From positions 72,611 to 136,610 of the forward strand of contig CALNAK010000035.1 in assembly GCA_937874185.1 (NCBI GenBank): a stretch of DNA of 64,000 nucleotides, given 5' to 3'. The DNA is from an uncultured Lactobacillus sp. Its GTDB lineage: Bacteria; Bacillota; Bacilli; Lactobacillales; Lactobacillaceae. Shown piece after piece: positions 63,561-64,000 of this stretch. The notes beneath the pieces were generated by a model. The model saw only the letters and a program-made list of their open reading frames with translations. It was not told the origin of the DNA and made no database searches. Both the position numbers and the translations under genes were made by a program. Numbering within the stretch: position 1 is the first letter of the stretch; every line of letters starts with the position of its first letter.

Positions 63561-64000
<440 letters not shown>

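Overview
The window reads as a low-GC Gram-positive chromosome segment from a lactic acid bacterium of the family Lactobacillaceae. The 16S start at the right edge, the oriC gene order, the type II-A CRISPR locus and the sugar PTS genes all point that way. A Companilactobacillus-like species is my best guess; this is inference and was not checked against a database. No tRNA gene, insertion sequence or prophage was recognised.

Left part (1-6.3 kb): a type II-A CRISPR-Cas locus. It holds the last ~885 residues of Cas9 (the start lies outside the window), then cas1, cas2 and csn2, and an array of 22 repeats and 21 spacers with an exact 66-bp period. A tracrRNA gene with its own promoter and terminator lies on the minus strand between cas9 and cas1. 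A 51-codon membrane-protein ORF takes part of its ribosome binding site from the decayed last repeat.

6.4-24 kb: accessory metabolism. It includes two unknown envelope proteins, an alpha/beta hydrolase fold protein that lacks its serine nucleophile, nagB behind a NagR-type operator, an amino acid permease, and a LacI-controlled three-gene sugar/inositol-like module. These are followed by a ClC-family channel, a divergent LepA paralog followed by a candidate small structured RNA, a second Gfo/Idh/MocA protein, a short UvrA paralog and an orphan solute-binding lipoprotein.

24-46.6 kb: the replication origin core. mnmG, mnmE, yidC, rnpA and rpmH run leftward. oriC has DnaA boxes on both sides of dnaA and a DnaA-trio/AT-rich unwinding element before dnaN. 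dnaN, yaaA, recF, gyrB, gyrA, rpsF, ssb and rpsR run rightward, followed after a small HTH/membrane-protein pair by gdpP, rplI, dnaB and purA.

46.6-64 kb: an NAD(P)-binding oxidoreductase with an Rrf2 regulator, cell-envelope genes including a class A PBP, a beta-glucoside PTS operon with a GntR regulator, an APC permease, an LCP protein, an ABC-F protein, and a triple-promoter rRNA leader entering a 16S gene.

The least expected signal is in the intergenic DNA. Three families of imperfect palindromic elements (called A, C and D here) sit just 3' of genes in sense orientation. Their stems differ between copies by paired changes on both arms, which suggests selection on a folded structure. A fourth set (B) is terminator-like.
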